Shown here piece after piece: positions 9,223-19,373 of a stretch of DNA of 64,000 bases. The stretch covers positions 3,105,001-3,169,000 of the forward strand of contig NZ_CP154260.1 in NCBI RefSeq assembly GCF_039545795.1. The letters run 5' to 3'. The DNA is from Chitinophaga niabensis. GTDB taxonomy: Bacteria > Bacteroidota > Bacteroidia > Chitinophagales > Chitinophagaceae. Both the position numbers and the translations under genes were made by a program. The notes under the pieces are model-generated. The model did not search any database and was not told where the DNA came from. It saw nothing but the letters and a program-made list of their open reading frames with translations. Positions within the stretch are counted from its first letter, which is position 1; the number at the start of each line of letters is the position of its first letter.

Positions 9223-9802
9223 TTATTTGTTATCAGCCTCTTCCAGTCTCCCTAATCTCTTCTTCACTTCCTTTATTTCCTTATCCTGCTGAATAATATA
9301 CAGTGTCAATTCCTCTATCTTCTGCAACAACTTCTTATTCATCTCCCCCAAATCCACCCCATTCTCCTCCACCTCCTTCGCCGATGGGATCTCCGGCAAG
9401 CGCTTATGCTGCAGAATAAACTGCTCCACCTCATACAAAGAAGGCAATCTATAATCCGGCTCAAACACAAAATCCGCCTAGCCCTGCAATGTCACCTTCA
9501 CCTTTTGTGTCTTCACATTCCCCTTCACCTGCAACTTATATGCAGGATCATCAGTAGCAGTACCTATCAGTACATTGTGCGATGGCCTGAGCCGCATCAC
9601 TTCATCTACGCCATTCCCCACTGTAAACCATTGCTCTCCTGCATTCCGCCAAACACCCGAAGCTTTTACATGGAACATAGTGCCATACAGGTAAGACATC
9701 ACCATCCTCATTATTTTCACTGCTATTGCTATACATTGATTTCAGCATATTACCAGCAGCAACCGCATCCTCTCCCGTAAATATCACGTTTCCATTGGAT
9801 TC
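9223..9802 (-). pseudogene. S74-like fibre protein, decayed duplicate
   Basis: This is a broken copy of the gene at 19374-20357. On the minus strand it reads ESNGNVIFTGED..., then shifts frame near 9715 into MVMSYLYGTMFHVKASG and continues nearly identical to the intact copy (GEQWFTVGNGVDEVMRL, SHNVLIGTATDDPAYKLQV). The TGG codon of the intact copy's LQGWADFV is TAG here (about 9478-9480). The C-terminal coiled-coil part (EVEQFILQHKRLPEIPSAK) then runs to the stop at 9223. The 5' half with the signal peptide is missing. It occupies the same slot in module 1 as the intact gene does in module 2, marking a tandem duplication followed by decay. Confidence 0.85.
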
Positions 9803-9813
9803 TTATATCTGCA

Positions 9814-10392
9814 TTAGTCCAGCAAAAATCTATCTAACGGAATAAACATAGTAGTTACTCCTTTCTTTAATCCTTTTTTATAACTATTTAAATATTTTTC
9901 AGCCTGTTTTTTGTCTTTTTCGTAGTACAAACGGTATAATTCAAATTTGGCATCATTTACTAACTCACTGGCTAAAGAAGGGTTAAGGCCATACTGATAC
10001 CCCTTTGCCGCCTTCACACCTAACTGTATAATCCTTTCAAAACAATAAATTGCTATATCATTCTGATCCGATGACTTTCTTGTTGATCCCATTGTGGAAA
10101 GTACTATCAGGCAATCAGGATTTAACTCAAATGCCTTGATAATATATCTTTCCGCCATTCTCCATTTTCTTTGTTCAACATATTCCCTTTGAGTTCCGTC
10201 TTCATTGAAACGGCTTTCATCAAGATAAGTCTGCGCAATACATTGTAAAAGATAAGGGTCATTTCTAAAATCCAATCTTTTAATCAAATTTCTTGCACGT
10301 ACTGAGTCCTTTGAAATAACATCATAGAACTTATCCAATATTATCTCTCTGTTCCTAGTTAGAACCAGACTCTTTTGGTTTTTTTGCCTCAT
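9814..10392 (-). CDS. TPR-like protein, candidate immunity protein of the orphan tip
   Basis: This is a soluble, helix-rich protein of about 192 residues with TPR-like segments (YLLQCIAQTYLDE, AERYIIKAFELNPDCL, AIYCFERIIQLG, KFELYRLYYEKDKKQAEKYL). There is no signal peptide. ATG 10392 overlaps the end of the orphan RHS tip by 38 bases; in-frame ATGs at 10446 and 10461 and an ORF start at 10503 lie deeper inside the tip and would add basic residues with no domain. Alternative TTG codons further down cannot be excluded. Its position right after a toxin tip suggests an immunity role, and helical-repeat immunity proteins are known in polymorphic toxin systems. The assignment is from position and fold impression only. 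Confidence 0.6.
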   Translation of the reverse strand: MRQKNQKSLVLTRNREIILDKFYDVISKDSVRARNLIKRLDFRNDPYLLQCIAQTYLDESRFNEDGTQREYVEQRKWRMAERYIIKAFELNPDCLIVLSTMGSTRKSSDQNDIAIYCFERIIQLGVKAAKGYQYGLNPSLASELVNDAKFELYRLYYEKDKKQAEKYLNSYKKGLKKGVTTMFIPLDRFLLD

Positions 10393-11029
10393 TTTCAGTT
10401 GTTTTTTTCTTAGTATCAGCCGCCGCCTGCTCTCTGGCCCTTCTTGCATTAGCCGCTTCATGTTTATTCCTGCTGCCTCCACCTGTTCTGGTAGAATGCT
10501 CACCTCTAACCGTCTGATTACTATTTCCTGTTTTTGTCTTTCCTTTCTTAGTAGCTTGCTCTCTCTTAGCTGCTCTTTGACTAGCTTCCGTGGCCTTTTC
10601 TTTTGCTTCTTGTATTAAATCCTTTGGCCCCTTCTTTTGTGCATAAGCTCTATTATTAGATAACAGGTCTTTTACCAGATCCCGTCCATCGTGAATTGGT
10701 CCGGAAACCGCAATATTCTCATTCCGTTTTGCTGCCGACATTTCACGCAGCGACGACTGCGGTATTGTTATGTGCGGAACAAATGTCATATTTCCAGCTG
10801 GTGCTGCTGGCAAATCCAATTGCATCTCACTTCCTATTTCTACCATTCTATCCACAACCATCACAAGACCAGCTGAAGCGCCAAGAGCTACCAATCCCAC
10901 TCCTATAGCATAAATAATCGGTAACACAATTGGGAGTTTGCCATCCGGATCTCCAAACCTAACAGGATTGTTGTAAGAAAAATGATAAGGACTACCCGCT
11001 TCTTGTCCATCTTCATTAGACAATGGATT
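10355..11029 (-). pseudogene. Orphan RHS C-terminal tip cassette
   Basis: The frame begins abruptly in the middle of an RHS core: after an in-frame TAG at 11030-11032 it reads NPLSNEDGQEAGSPYHFSYN and then NPVRFGDPDG, the same position as VDPLSE...[10 protein letters not shown] in the intact copy. After DPDG comes a hydrophobic Gly/Ala/Val segment, then a strongly basic, Lys/Arg/Ala-rich tail with TVRGEHSTRTGGGSRNKHEA and ARRAREQ. No ATG precedes it; only a TTG at 11023 is available, and there is no signal peptide. It is best read as a silent, displaced tip that could be expressed only after recombination with a shell gene. The toxin activity is unknown; a His-containing basic tail could bind nucleic acid, but no catalytic motif is certain. 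Confidence 0.75.
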
Positions 11030-11100
11030 CTACCTAGCCTCTATATGACTAATATCTACAATCCATTAATTCTCTCAAAAACGAGAAAAATGGATTTGTA

Positions 11101-11358
11101 TTAAAGATATTCCTTTGGTATATTTTTCATCTGCTCATTAAGATCCCAATCACTGGGCTTAAACTTGGGCAAAGACCACTTAGCACCATCACTTAACCAC
11201 TTTTCCCTGTACCGCTTAACAGACTCAACAGTATAATCTTGATTACCAAACTCTACTCCACAACAAGTACACATTTCATAAGTAGGACAATTTCCATCTT
11301 CTCCCCAGGGAGATTCTTCCAAGTATATTCCGCAAACTCTGCAATTAAGTTCTATCAT
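11101..11358 (-). CDS. Cys-rich small protein, candidate immunity protein of RHS copy 2
   Basis: The 85-residue protein has two CxxC-type pairs (NCRVCG at residues 5-10 and MCTCCGVEFG around 29-38) that probably bind zinc. Conserved-looking GIYLEESPWGEDGNCPTYE and VKRYREKWLSDGAKW segments accompany them. Small proteins of this layout (CRVCG ... CCGVEFG ... YREKW) are common in bacteria and often lie next to polymorphic toxins. The gene starts 11 bases after the RHS stop on the same strand. I infer that it neutralises the BECR-like RNase tip encoded just upstream; the specific pairing is untested. Confidence 0.65.
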   Translation of the reverse strand: MIELNCRVCGIYLEESPWGEDGNCPTYEMCTCCGVEFGNQDYTVESVKRYREKWLSDGAKWSLPKFKPSDWDLNEQMKNIPKEYL

Positions 11359-11369
11359 ATTTGTAAGTA

Positions 11370-14300
11370 TTATTTTTGTTTCTGCCAGTAAAATATAGCA
11401 TCCGTGGGCTTAAACATCGTTCTTGGAGTACCATCAACATTCATTACACCAAATGTATTCGTAGGAGGATGATACTTCAACACATCACCATTAGTTCTTG
11501 TCTTAACCAACGTACCTTCAGGTGAATTATGTAAAAATTCCTTTGTAGCTTCTGCGTATTGCTTCGCATTATAAAGTTCTGGGAATTCCTTACCATGATC
11601 TTCAAAATGTCTATACGCATTCCCAGCCGGGGTTAACCCGCGTTTATAATCAGGAGTCCATAAGCCTGGTTTTCCCGGTCCTTTTCCTTTGAACCCTATT
11701 GATATATTTGCCATCACAACATTCCCGCCATCAGCCAAAATTTCACCAGGTGAATTCTCTCCATCAATTCGGTTAACAACAAAATTATCAATAGAATTAA
11801 GACCACTCAGAAGCTCAAATGTCATATTTATTAAGAATGCCTCAAATGGTGCCTGCTTTTTTCGTTCCTCAGTCGCTTGTACTATAAGTCCTTTTCTATC
11901 TGGCTGAGGAGCCCTTTTAATTAGGACCATTTTCCCAACTTGCCTATCTTTTTCATTTCTCAAAAAATCTTGAAAATCCCTTTTACCTTCCTCATGCTGC
12001 GTATCTTCTATGCTCATTCCATCAGGGTCGATGAAGCGGATAGGATTATTAACTGCATAGTTATAAGGACTCCATCTTCTAGATATTTCACTAAGAGGAT
12101 CAACTACATGCCAGCGTCCAATCTGTACATCCATCATCCTGGCTCCATAATCATACCATTCCAGACCACTACCAGTGCTGAACTCGTTATGCTGTAACTC
12201 CTTTCCGTTGTAGAGATATTTGTTCTCCAATGTTCCGGGTGCCCTTCCACTGATCCCATCCATTACTAAGCCAAAAGGATAATAATGAGTTTCTTCCAGT
12301 ACCGGTCCTGTGATATGCTCCAATATCACATTGTCAAAGAACACATCCTGCGGGCTCTCATTACTGGTATAAATATACAGAAAACCACTCTCCTTCACCA
12401 CCATCTTGTCCTGGGCTAAGGTCTGCAACTGGTCTGGTTCTGCCTTCACCTGTTTCACACCACTGTTCTCATCCACCATCTTAAACTGTTCATTGAACAG
12501 CACAAAGTTCAGATATGCCTTTGGTCTACCACTGAGGTTTTGTTGTTTATCCTTCTCCTTTAAGTGTTGGTATTGGTTGTTGTAAAAGTCTGATGTGAAG
12601 GGGGTATTGTTGGTACTCCTGGAAGCGTGGGCGCCCGGGTTGTTGCTACCACCATTGCCAAAGGCTTGTGCCAGGGCGGTGACCATGTCTTCCGCCGGTT
12701 GCAGCTTCTTACTGTTAGTTGGCCCTTGGGATTTATAGAAAGCCCTAGCTCCGATACGGATGGTATCTCCCGCCATTACTTTGATCACCAATGAAGGGCC
12801 GATCTTCTTGTCCGGGTTCGTGGCATTGAGTTTGGCTACCGAACTGTTGGTGTTGGAGGCACTGTTATCTTCAGGGTATCCTGCTGGTTTCACACTCCGG
12901 CTGCTTTCAATGTTGCTGAACAAAGCATTCTCTTTGGCTGAACTCTCCTGCTCCATCGAAGCCAGGTACATGCTAAAGTCCGTTTGTTCTGTCAGTACGA
13001 TCCGGATATTGCCCAGGTGGTCTTTTTCAAAGTAGTCGTAATACCAGGCCTGCGGTTCTCCTGTTTTGAATACCGTACGGATGCGGCCTTCCTCATGGCC
13101 GGTAAATCGTAAAGTATCCTGCTCGTATACAAATCCGTTGATGTAATCTGTGGTGGTGATCTTGGCTGGGTTGACAGTAATATCTGTTACCGTTTTACGC
13201 AGTTTGATACCAACTGCATCATAGAGATAACGGATTGTCCCTTTATCTGTAATCGTAATCTGCTCTGGCAGGTTCAGGTGGTTGTAAGTAATAGCTACGA
13301 TCGCTTTGTTGTTATCTAATTTCAGGTTGCCATTCGGGTCGTAGGCATAGTCAACATGCGTTGTTTCATTAACCCGGTTAGTGACATTGTTCGCATCCGG
13401 TTCTTTAAAGTCGCCCAGGTTACGGGTGGCATCATTGGCGCCGTCCCAGACGTTTAGCAGTTTATTAGAATGATCGGTGTAATTGTAATGTAGTTCATCC
13501 ATCGGGGTGGGTGCACCGGCCACCAGTCCCATTTGCTTCATGCTCCCGATATTGCCGTTAGCATCATAAGCCAGGTTATCTACCGTGAAGTCTACCTGGT
13601 CCTTCTCCCAGTTAGGGCTGCTGGTGGTGTTATGCTGGTTGAAGTCTGCTTTGGTTAATCGGTTAGACCTGTCATAACTGTAACCATAGGCCCGTTCCAG
13701 CCCATTGGTACGGCTCTTCCACTGAGCGCCGGAGATGTTGCCGTTGTATTGTTTGTTATTCTCAAAGCCATAATCATAGCTCAACACCTGTCCAAACCAG
13801 TTGGCCGTGCTGCCTGCTGTGGTCACGAAGTCTTTGTTGATGCTTTTGAGCCAGCCACGGATATTATTCTCGTAATTGAGTTCATCCAGGTAAGTACTGC
13901 CACCAAAAGCCTTCCCGATCGACTTCTTTTTTAACTGGCCCAGTTCATCGTAGGTCATCGTAGCGATGGTACGTTCCAGGTTGCCGTCATCATTGAGGCG
14001 TTTTTTAATCTCTATTACCCTGCCGGCATTGTCGTAGGCAGTCATCGTCAGCACTTTCGTGTCTGGATTGGTGCCACTACGTGGGTTCTTGTGATGCAGG
14101 TAAGTACTAAGCACTTTGCCGTTAAAATCATAGAGATTGGTGAAAATGTCCTCACCGTTATTGGCATTGTCACCCCGGGTCTGTATCACGTGTCCCTTTT
14201 CATCATAAAAAACACTACTGGTCAGCCATTGGCTGGTGCCCAGCACCCTTACTTTGCTGCCGGTCACCAGTCCATAAGTAGCATTGCTTTTAACAATGCT

Positions 14301-15818
14301 TTCTGCATAAGGATTACTGCCAGCCTGGGGTTTGGAAGCATAGCTGCCATCATAGGTTTTAGCCCCGTTATAAGAATAGTTATCGTAATAGGTATAGGTC
14401 AGCGGTTCATACCCACTGATGCCCGGTAAGGGATTAGTGACGATCAGTGTCTCTGTGCCCAGGGTGAGCGTTGAATCAATTTCTGCAGTGAAATCTGCAT
14501 TCGTTTCACTCTCAAAGCCTCCCTGGAAGATAATCTCCCTGCGTGCCTGATAGAGTGGTCTGCCTATTTCCCTGGAACCGATCACTAACTGATCAGGACC
14601 GGGAATTGCATAATTTTGTTCATTACTACTGCCCGTAACGCCATCCATGGTACTTTGCAAAGCAGCACGGCCACTATTGCTGGGATAGATCGCCGTCATG
14701 ACCGGACGGTTCAGCCCATCATAGAAAGTGGTATGCCACTCCTGGGGGGATTTAGCACGTTGTACAGTATCCTGGGTGAATACTAACCGATCCCTTATAT
14801 CATAGACCAGGTGCACTTCTCCTGCATCCGGTACCTTTTTGATGATCATGCGTTGCCGGCTGTCATACTGGTATTGGAAACAAAGCCCGTCTGCAATCGT
14901 CTGAGCGATCGTCCAGCTGCTGTTGATCAAGCCAATTGCTTTGGGAGGGATCACAAAACGAAGGTTATTCAAGTCGTCATATACATAGTAGGTACACAAC
15001 CAGCCTGCATGTGCTCCGGCTGGGCTGGCATCCAATTGTACTTTCTTTAAGATCACACGCCCTTCCTTGTCTTTATATTCCACTACCTGGTTACCGCCTT
15101 CATCGATGGTAACATTTTTGTACAACTGGCCGGCAGGATAGGCAGCCGAAGAAACAGGGATGCTCCCGGAACCCATGTTCCAGATCCGCACAGAGTCATT
15201 TACGGCATTGACGAGATATTGTTGCTGCACAGGTTTATGGCCTCCCCGTTCTACCGTGCTTAAGTCATTCTTGGCCCAACTGTTGCCAGGAGCATAAGTG
15301 CTCAACACCCGGTTTAAGGGAGATGATTCAAAATCCATACGGCTATAAAACACCGTTTCCCCGTTGGTGCCGGGACTCAAGCTATTGCTCTCGTAAAAGT
15401 TCTTCTGGTTGTTAAAGGGATCTGTTTTGAACAGACCATTAATGGTGCCCTGATCAACATAGGGCAAATACCTTAACTGCTCACGGCCAAAAGCATCATA
15501 CAGCACGGGAGCTACAATATCTTTTCCGGCCCCGCCCATTCCTTTGGAAACGGTTTGCAGCGGCCTGCCTAAACCATCCATATATTGCGTGGTTTGTTTC
15601 ACCTGAGCAATGGTACCTGTCACCACTGTTGCCGAGTCCGCTGTGGGCATACTAGGTTCCCAGGTACGTACATAGTTGATAGTCGTAATGGTATAAGCAC
15701 CCGGAGTGGCTACAGGAACGGCAGAAGGACGCACACTGCCATCGCTCGGCTTCTGTGCATACAGTGCAACACTAAATAGGATAAAGGACAAACAAATATA
15801 AATAGAGCGCATGGTCAC
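11370..15818 (-). CDS. RHS repeat toxin shell with DUF6443 N-terminus and BECR-like RNase tip (copy 2)
   Basis: This 1482-residue secreted RHS protein has the signal peptide [22 protein letters not shown], a DUF6443 region near residues 35-170, and YD repeats throughout. Over about 1250 residues it is nearly the same as copy 1; divergence starts sharply after the [12 protein letters not shown] segment. The core ends at VDPLSE ... [10 protein letters not shown], the usual RHS junction where self-cleavage releases the tip. Of the 215 tip residues, the last 80 or so read [20 protein letters not shown], then [19 protein letters not shown] and [10 protein letters not shown]. This is the pattern of small BECR-fold RNase toxins found at the ends of CdiA/RHS proteins, with a likely catalytic His, Arg and Thr. 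The start lies 3 bases after the partner gene, so translation is probably coupled. Confidence 0.9.
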   Translation of the reverse strand: MTMRSIYICLSFILFSVALYAQKPSDGSVRPSAVPVATPGAYTITTINYVRTWEPSMPTADSATVVTGTIAQVKQTTQYMDGLGRPLQTVSKGMGGAGKDIVAPVLYDAFGREQLRYLPYVDQGTINGLFKTDPFNNQKNFYESNSLSPGTNGETVFYSRMDFESSPLNRVLSTYAPGNSWAKNDLSTVERGGHKPVQQQYLVNAVNDSVRIWNMGSGSIPVSSAAYPAGQLYKNVTIDEGGNQVVEYKDKEGRVILKKVQLDASPAGAHAGWLCTYYVYDDLNNLRFVIPPKAIGLINSSWTIAQTIADGLCFQYQYDSRQRMIIKKVPDAGEVHLVYDIRDRLVFTQDTVQRAKSPQEWHTTFYDGLNRPVMTAIYPSNSGRAALQSTMDGVTGSSNEQNYAIPGPDQLVIGSREIGRPLYQARREIIFQGGFESETNADFTAEIDSTLTLGTETLIVTNPLPGISGYEPLTYTYYDNYSYNGAKTYDGSYASKPQAGSNPYAESIVKSNATYGLVTGSKVRVLGTSQWLTSSVFYDEKGHVIQTRGDNANNGEDIFTNLYDFNGKVLSTYLHHKNPRSGTNPDTKVLTMTAYDNAGRVIEIKKRLNDDGNLERTIATMTYDELGQLKKKSIGKAFGGSTYLDELNYENNIRGWLKSINKDFVTTAGSTANWFGQVLSYDYGFENNKQYNGNISGAQWKSRTNGLERAYGYSYDRSNRLTKADFNQHNTTSSPNWEKDQVDFTVDNLAYDANGNIGSMKQMGLVAGAPTPMDELHYNYTDHSNKLLNVWDGANDATRNLGDFKEPDANNVTNRVNETTHVDYAYDPNGNLKLDNNKAIVAITYNHLNLPEQITITDKGTIRYLYDAVGIKLRKTVTDITVNPAKITTTDYINGFVYEQDTLRFTGHEEGRIRTVFKTGEPQAWYYDYFEKDHLGNIRIVLTEQTDFSMYLASMEQESSAKENALFSNIESSRSVKPAGYPEDNSASNTNSSVAKLNATNPDKKIGPSLVIKVMAGDTIRIGARAFYKSQGPTNSKKLQPAEDMVTALAQAFGNGGSNNPGAHASRSTNNTPFTSDFYNNQYQHLKEKDKQQNLSGRPKAYLNFVLFNEQFKMVDENSGVKQVKAEPDQLQTLAQDKMVVKESGFLYIYTSNESPQDVFFDNVILEHITGPVLEETHYYPFGLVMDGISGRAPGTLENKYLYNGKELQHNEFSTGSGLEWYDYGARMMDVQIGRWHVVDPLSEISRRWSPYNYAVNNPIRFIDPDGMSIEDTQHEEGKRDFQDFLRNEKDRQVGKMVLIKRAPQPDRKGLIVQATEERKKQAPFEAFLINMTFELLSGLNSIDNFVVNRIDGENSPGEILADGGNVVMANISIGFKGKGPGKPGLWTPDYKRGLTPAGNAYRHFEDHGKEFPELYNAKQYAEATKEFLHNSPEGTLVKTRTNGDVLKYHPPTNTFGVMNVDGTPRTMFKPTDAIFYWQKQK

Positions 15819-15821
15819 AGG

Positions 15822-18800
15822 TTATTGGGTGATAGGAACTTGGTACTGATAATCGTATTGCTTCAGGATCTTACCAAACTGGTCTTTGATCACATATAGC
15901 CGGTTCAGTGCATCATACTGGTAATACTGGATCTTACCGGCAGAACTACACTCACTGGTAATTCCAATATGAGGATCATACGTATAGGTAACCATCTGCG
16001 CATCCAAAGGATATAAGCGCAATTCATCGATATATCCATTACCTGATAGGCTTACATTCATGACATTACTAACTTTATGCTCGTAGTAATTCCAACCATT
16101 ATAAGAACGCAATTTAATGGGATAACCACTCTGCGTTCCTGTAATTGTATATGGAGTAGCATTCGTTGTCCAATAGGATACTATGTAGGTCTGAGCAGCC
16201 GATACAGATTTACTGATTGCCCCGGTTTGTATATTATATACTTTTCTGCCGGTAGGTGCAGTAATATCAGCACCTACAGTACCAGAAAAACTCCAATTCC
16301 CTTTTCCCTCTGCTTCAAAGCTCGTATAGGCAATGTCATTATAAGCAGCATTCTGCACTTGCGCAACCGGATACTGCTGCTTATAATCCCATATTAATGA
16401 TTCGGTCATGCTCTTATTTTTGAATCGCTGCTCGAGTACATTACTCTTATCATCATACAGGCTTACAACTCCTTCCGTTTTATAATATACACTTTTGTTC
16501 AATGAACCACTTACAATAGAAGATGCTACAAAGGAAGAAATGGGCGATTCAACATTCAGTACAGCAATCGAATCAAGTAACGGCCTGCCGGGGTTGTAAT
16601 AATTTAGTACACCGGCTGTAGTCAATGAATCATTACTTCCATTTTTCCGGATCTGAGCATAAGTCTCAACAGGGGCAATTAAAATATTCCTCCTGGCAAG
16701 CAATGTAATCCCTTTATCTGCGGCATTTGTAATGGCTGAAGTATCATAGTCAAGTGGATATTTCACCTTCGTTAGCAGCAATTTGTTGCTTGATTCGGTT
16801 TCCATCCTGGTAGGGAAAGGATGGGAGGCATTATCATAATAGTATCTTTTTACTGTTACGATTGAATCTTGCTGGCTTTGAGATGAAAAATCAATTTTCT
16901 CCTCTTTTATAATTCTGGATTCTCCGGAAAAATGATAATAAGTTGCCAGACCGAACTTTACTATATACTGCGCTGGTTCACCTTCAAACACTCTTATGTA
17001 TTCAATTCCATATAATATATTCAATACATTGGTTGAGAAATCATGTTCATCAGTATAATACTCATTTCTACTCTTTGCTACATTGAAGGCCGTACTGGCT
17101 GATTTCCCGGATTGAACAGTTTGCTCCACACGCCCATTTTTCCAATCTTTAAACATCATAGGGCTAAACGGAAACACATCAAACCCTTTAAAGTAATCGG
17201 AGTTCCTGTAATAATAACGACTTAACCCATTATAGCCCAGGCTATCTTCGCTAACAGCTATATTATCATAAGCAACACTACCTCCCTGAAACATGCCAAG
17301 GGGAGTAACGCTACTGGCTACCTGGTTTAGATAGGGACACAGCGTGCCTATCCCATCATTGGGATTAAAAGATTCCGTTGTATATTCATATTTAGGCAAA
17401 AGCCCCATTAGACCACTGGAAAATGCCGGATTCTCAAAACTCTTATAACTATAAAACTTTGATACTGCAGGTGTTTGATCATTCTTGTTGGAGAAGCTTT
17501 TAATACTTTTAACCCTAAGTCCGCCAACCAGCTTATTATAAGTGGTATCGACACTCTGAGACTCATTCCACATCAATCTGAAGTAATAATTATTATTGCC
17601 TGGTGCTTCTTCATAAACCTGTATGGTATAATTACCGGGGGGAATATTATGTTCAACTCCATTGACCGGAGAACTTGCTGTACAGTTAAGAACGTAGCTT
17701 GTTGTAGGAGAAACAAGCCGCACATACTCTGTGCCTGTCACATTTGGTGCATTCCAAAAAGCCCTTATTTCATAAGCTCCCGGGGGAATAGTGATGCCAA
17801 CCTCAACTACTTCTCCCGGCATTGAAAGAGCTCTCCTTGTCACGGAAGTTATTATACTTGAGGTATCATGTACTTTACAATCATTAGACTCATAATCAAA
17901 AACAGTTTTGCCCCCCGTAGGATATTCTATTTCTTCTAAAACACCTATCTCAGCAGCCCAGAATGCAATTTCCCGGTTAGCTCCTGTAAGAAATCCCTTA
18001 GCTATATTCTGAGGGAGCAGGGTTGTGTTGCTTGCAGCATTATAATATCCCCAATGATCCTGTGAAAATGAAAGTCGGTTCGGAAATACGGAACCTTCAT
18101 TATACTTAAACTTATAAGCAGGTTTACCACTTTCTGTTACACTTAATAGTTTAAGTCTAAAGTCATCAGGAGAAGTAGATGTAGAGGTCCCATTAAAGTA
18201 GTCATGAGCAAGGCTAAACTCCTTTATTGTTTTATCATAGGACAAGACTTTAATCCCTTTCAAAGAAGTATTGGAACCATTCAGATCCCTTCTTGCTGTA
18301 GGATCATAAGTGAATTGTACTTTCTGGCCCCTTGAAGTTGTGATCTCTGTGACTCTCAATTCCCCCGAAAAACTTTCAGTATAGGTTATTGTACCTTCGA
18401 GATCAGGGCAGATCCCTCCAGTAATATTTTTGGATCTGGATTCTGTATATTGATTCCTGAAAATTGAGCCCCCAGGTGCATAGGTATATTTCACTGTATC
18501 ACTATTCTTAGTAATGATCTGAGTAAGATAGTAAGAATAGTTATATTCATTATTATCTAAAGTCAGTGCAGCCCAAGCTATGCCCGGACTTAAATTACTT
18601 TGTGAACCTCCGTGTTTAACAATAGTAGTTGATACTATATCTGAAAAAATAAATCTATTCCCCTTTTCATCTGTTATGGTAATATTGTCAGCAACCGGAC
18701 TTGTACCTCCCTGTGAAAACTCAAGTCTGTTCTTATTTTTTGGCATGAAGAAATATTTCGCAGACTGGTTAAAATAGAATTTCCCGGATTGTCCAGGAAA

Positions 18801-19328
18801 GCTATAGGAGAATAAGTCTGCTTCTGAATCAACATGTTTTAACGAAGAGCGTATTGCATAAGAAAACTCGGGAGTTAGAGCTCCGACAGTACCATTATTC
18901 ACAAACAAATCACTCAAACTCATCATACTATCTACCTTTTCACTCGTATGCAGCCAGCCCAGGTTCCAGGTAAAATCATTCATTCCATTTTTAACCTGGT
19001 TAATTACGCCGCCATAACTAAGAGACCATCCCAGCCCTACATTACTCGCAACCTCTTCTACCTTAATTCCTCCTGCATGATAGTTAAGTGAAATAGGGAT
19101 CTGTAGATCCGGCAAATCAATTAAATATATAGGCACAGAGATATCCGGCACCCCTGTATGAAGAGAAACCGGTATTTCACCATATTTACCCATTGCTGCA
19201 GCTTCCGGGGAGTGATGACTCGTCTTATAGATCCGCTGGTCCATGCCTAAACTTGCACCTATTTGCGCATAGCTGGTTCCCCAGCAAAAACAGAGAATAA
19301 GGATAAATTTGATCCGGGCTAGCTTCAT
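15822..19328 (-). CDS. Secreted YD-repeat partner protein of the RHS toxin (copy 2)
   Basis: The protein has 1168 residues and a signal peptide (MKLARIKFILILCFCWGTSYAQ). Early motifs YGEIPVSLHTGVPDISVPIY, LPISLNYHAGGIKVEEVAS and VGLGWSLSYGG match the layout of the 1239-residue partner in module 1, but the middle parts differ widely. The C-terminal end has MVTYTYDPHIG and YYQYDALNRLYVI, which are YD repeats leading directly into the RHS gene 3 bases later. No tip or enzyme domain is recognised. The role is inferred as the first half of a split RHS shell or as a chaperone/carrier for the RHS protein. Confidence 0.75.
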   Translation of the reverse strand: MKLARIKFILILCFCWGTSYAQIGASLGMDQRIYKTSHHSPEAAAMGKYGEIPVSLHTGVPDISVPIYLIDLPDLQIPISLNYHAGGIKVEEVASNVGLGWSLSYGGVINQVKNGMNDFTWNLGWLHTSEKVDSMMSLSDLFVNNGTVGALTPEFSYAIRSSLKHVDSEADLFSYSFPGQSGKFYFNQSAKYFFMPKNKNRLEFSQGGTSPVADNITITDEKGNRFIFSDIVSTTIVKHGGSQSNLSPGIAWAALTLDNNEYNYSYYLTQIITKNSDTVKYTYAPGGSIFRNQYTESRSKNITGGICPDLEGTITYTESFSGELRVTEITTSRGQKVQFTYDPTARRDLNGSNTSLKGIKVLSYDKTIKEFSLAHDYFNGTSTSTSPDDFRLKLLSVTESGKPAYKFKYNEGSVFPNRLSFSQDHWGYYNAASNTTLLPQNIAKGFLTGANREIAFWAAEIGVLEEIEYPTGGKTVFDYESNDCKVHDTSSIITSVTRRALSMPGEVVEVGITIPPGAYEIRAFWNAPNVTGTEYVRLVSPTTSYVLNCTASSPVNGVEHNIPPGNYTIQVYEEAPGNNNYYFRLMWNESQSVDTTYNKLVGGLRVKSIKSFSNKNDQTPAVSKFYSYKSFENPAFSSGLMGLLPKYEYTTESFNPNDGIGTLCPYLNQVASSVTPLGMFQGGSVAYDNIAVSEDSLGYNGLSRYYYRNSDYFKGFDVFPFSPMMFKDWKNGRVEQTVQSGKSASTAFNVAKSRNEYYTDEHDFSTNVLNILYGIEYIRVFEGEPAQYIVKFGLATYYHFSGESRIIKEEKIDFSSQSQQDSIVTVKRYYYDNASHPFPTRMETESSNKLLLTKVKYPLDYDTSAITNAADKGITLLARRNILIAPVETYAQIRKNGSNDSLTTAGVLNYYNPGRPLLDSIAVLNVESPISSFVASSIVSGSLNKSVYYKTEGVVSLYDDKSNVLEQRFKNKSMTESLIWDYKQQYPVAQVQNAAYNDIAYTSFEAEGKGNWSFSGTVGADITAPTGRKVYNIQTGAISKSVSAAQTYIVSYWTTNATPYTITGTQSGYPIKLRSYNGWNYYEHKVSNVMNVSLSGNGYIDELRLYPLDAQMVTYTYDPHIGITSECSSAGKIQYYQYDALNRLYVIKDQFGKILKQYDYQYQVPITQ

Positions 19329-19373
19329 CTTTATATTGATTTTGAAATATCAGAAATAATAAATTTATATGAA

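Noticed and set aside
10393..10503. The longer form of the TPR gene starting at 10503
   Set aside because: The added residues are an out-of-frame reading of the Lys/Arg-rich end of the orphan tip; ATG 10392 is closer to the recognisable part.
933..15818. Many long open frames on the plus strand across the two RHS genes
   Set aside because: They are antisense shadows of the RHS coding frame, recur at matching places in both copies, and have no family features or start signals.
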